In this document: positions 63,411 to 64,000 of the stretch, piece after piece
Layout of the letters: every line of letters starts with the position of its first letter
Numbering within the stretch: position 1 is the stretch's first letter
From: JAAYJK01 sp964501655
GTDB taxonomy: Bacteria; Bacillota; Syntrophomonadia; Syntrophomonadales; Syntrophomonadaceae
NCBI GenBank assembly: GCA_964501655.1
Contig: CAZCTN010000015.1
Coordinates: forward strand, 1 to 64,000
Direction of reading: 5' to 3'
Length of the DNA stretch: 64,000 bases
The notes under the pieces: generated by a model
Told to the model about the DNA's origin: nothing
Databases searched by the model: none
What the model saw: only the letters and a program-made list of their open reading frames with translations
Made by a program: the position numbers and the translations under genes

Positions 63411-63444
63411 AACTTCGAAAACGGAAGGGTTTTCGAAGTTTTTT
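63411..63444 (+). terminator. Terminator after the radical SAM gene
   Basis: Perfect 12-bp stem AACTTCGAAAAC/GTTTTCGAAGTT with a 6-nt loop, followed by TTTT. It serves the plus strand; the reverse reading also has T's on its side, so it may be shared with the convergent gene. Confidence 0.9.
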
Positions 63445-63477
63445 CATATCCATACTCCTGGGTTTGCTTAAGTGTAT

Positions 63478-63987
63478 TTAGTTAATATCCCGCACAGAGG
63501 CCGGCACTATATATACCTCCTGACCCCGAAAGTCAAAATAATCGCTCAGCTTCCAGTAAACACCCCGACTCAGTCTGGTGTCTGCCGGCCAGCGGAAGCT
63601 TATATAAGGTACATCTCCCTTGAAATAAATCTTTTGCTCCTGGTCCAGCACCATTTCCTGAAGATCATGGAAGACCAGCTTGACTGTACCATCATCCTCC
63701 TGTACATATCCACTGGCCAGAAAAGGCACATCCTCAACCGTAATCGGATTAACGTCGTCGCCCAGCTTAATACAATAGCTGCCGTCATCATTTCTTTCGA
63801 TATGCGCAGCCAATATATTAAGGATATTGCGGCGAAACATCTCTGCCGTTCCAAAATACCATTTGCCGCTTTTGCTTATAATTATTTCAGTTAAATCCAA
63901 GCCTGCTCCCCCCCAATCAATGTCCCGGCCAGCGCGGGGATGATCCTCTCCTGTTTGTACTTGCTCATCTAAGCTTGGGCTGAACAT
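63478..63987 (-). CDS. DUF1285-like protein, possibly truncated by the window
   Basis: A 169-residue frame that begins 13 nt from the window edge. The block ISKSGKWYFGTAEMFRRNIL and GDDVNPITVEDVPFLASGY resembles DUF1285, a family best known from Proteobacteria. The C-terminal half has PYISFRWPADTRLSRGVYWKLSD. The ATG at 63987 has no clear ribosome site in view. A TTG at 63900 has GGGGGGAG at 6 nt and would give 140 residues with the conserved part intact. Either start is possible, and the real gene may begin outside the window. The function is unknown. Confidence 0.7.
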   Translation of the reverse strand: MFSPSLDEQVQTGEDHPRAGRDIDWGGAGLDLTEIIISKSGKWYFGTAEMFRRNILNILAAHIERNDDGSYCIKLGDDVNPITVEDVPFLASGYVQEDDGTVKLVFHDLQEMVLDQEQKIYFKGDVPYISFRWPADTRLSRGVYWKLSDYFDFRGQEVYIVPASVRDIN

Positions 63988-64000
63988 TCACCGCTGCCAG

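Overview
The window looks like a chromosomal segment of an endospore-forming, anaerobic Firmicute, most likely in or near the Syntrophomonadaceae. This is inferred from gene content, not from a database match. The evidence is a sporulation sigma-K gene, a GerM-like lipoprotein, a VanW/MltG/IreB/RuvX/AlaS cluster of the kind conserved in low-GC Gram-positives, a stand-alone thiolase, strong AGGAGG-type ribosome sites and frequent TTG/GTG starts. No rRNA, tRNA, CRISPR array, prophage or transposase gene was found. One 100-N assembly gap (41657-41756) lies inside alaS.

Layout. 58-2457: a c-di-GMP protein (PAS, GGDEF, HD-GYP). 2781-8234: a very large S-layer-anchored repeat protein. 8323-13499: a sensory cluster made of a membrane sensor with a solute-binding-like ectodomain and a decayed kinase module, a histidine kinase, a LuxR-type regulator and a small unknown protein. 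13983-19082: a CoA-disulfide-reductase-like flavoprotein, a LysR regulator, sigK, a VanY-like carboxypeptidase and a small membrane protein. 19507-27466: an OmpR-type two-component pair, an Ig-like lipoprotein, an L,D-transpeptidase, a DUF1648 protein, MsrAB, a ComEC-like metallo-hydrolase with altered metal motifs and a DUF1858 protein.

27690-33487 is a heat-shock operon read dnaK, dnaJ-like, cbpM-like, clpB, with a good sigma-A promoter. 33746-45502 is a long minus-strand housekeeping block: a class B PBP, DUF4911 and U32 peptidase, MltG, VanW, DUF1292, RuvX, IreB, AlaS, an AI-2E family permease and three small proteins. 45771-48930 holds mnmA, a large perfect palindrome, rarA, a Cys-rich mini-protein and thioredoxin. 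49319-52385 holds a NifX-like protein, a one-TM peptide, the thiolase with a promoter palindrome and a MinD-like ATPase. 52522-57897 holds folD, a YfcE-like phosphoesterase, rdgB, rph, murI, a lectin-like protein and GerM. 58130-61137 is a VWA + AAA ATPase pair of the Mg-chelatase/MoxR type, followed by a LytTR regulator, a radical SAM protein and a DUF1285-like protein at the window edge.

Cell envelope work is the strongest theme: S-layer protein, L,D-transpeptidase, VanY, PBP, MltG, VanW and MurI. Signalling is dense (four response regulators, two complete histidine kinases, one degenerate kinase, one c-di-GMP enzyme). Protein quality control and repair (DnaK/ClpB, MsrAB, thioredoxin) form a third group. 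The least familiar items are the sensory cluster beside the giant surface protein, the DUF4911 frame with no normal start codon, the 34-bp-arm palindrome present in at least two copies, and the chelatase-like pair of unknown substrate.
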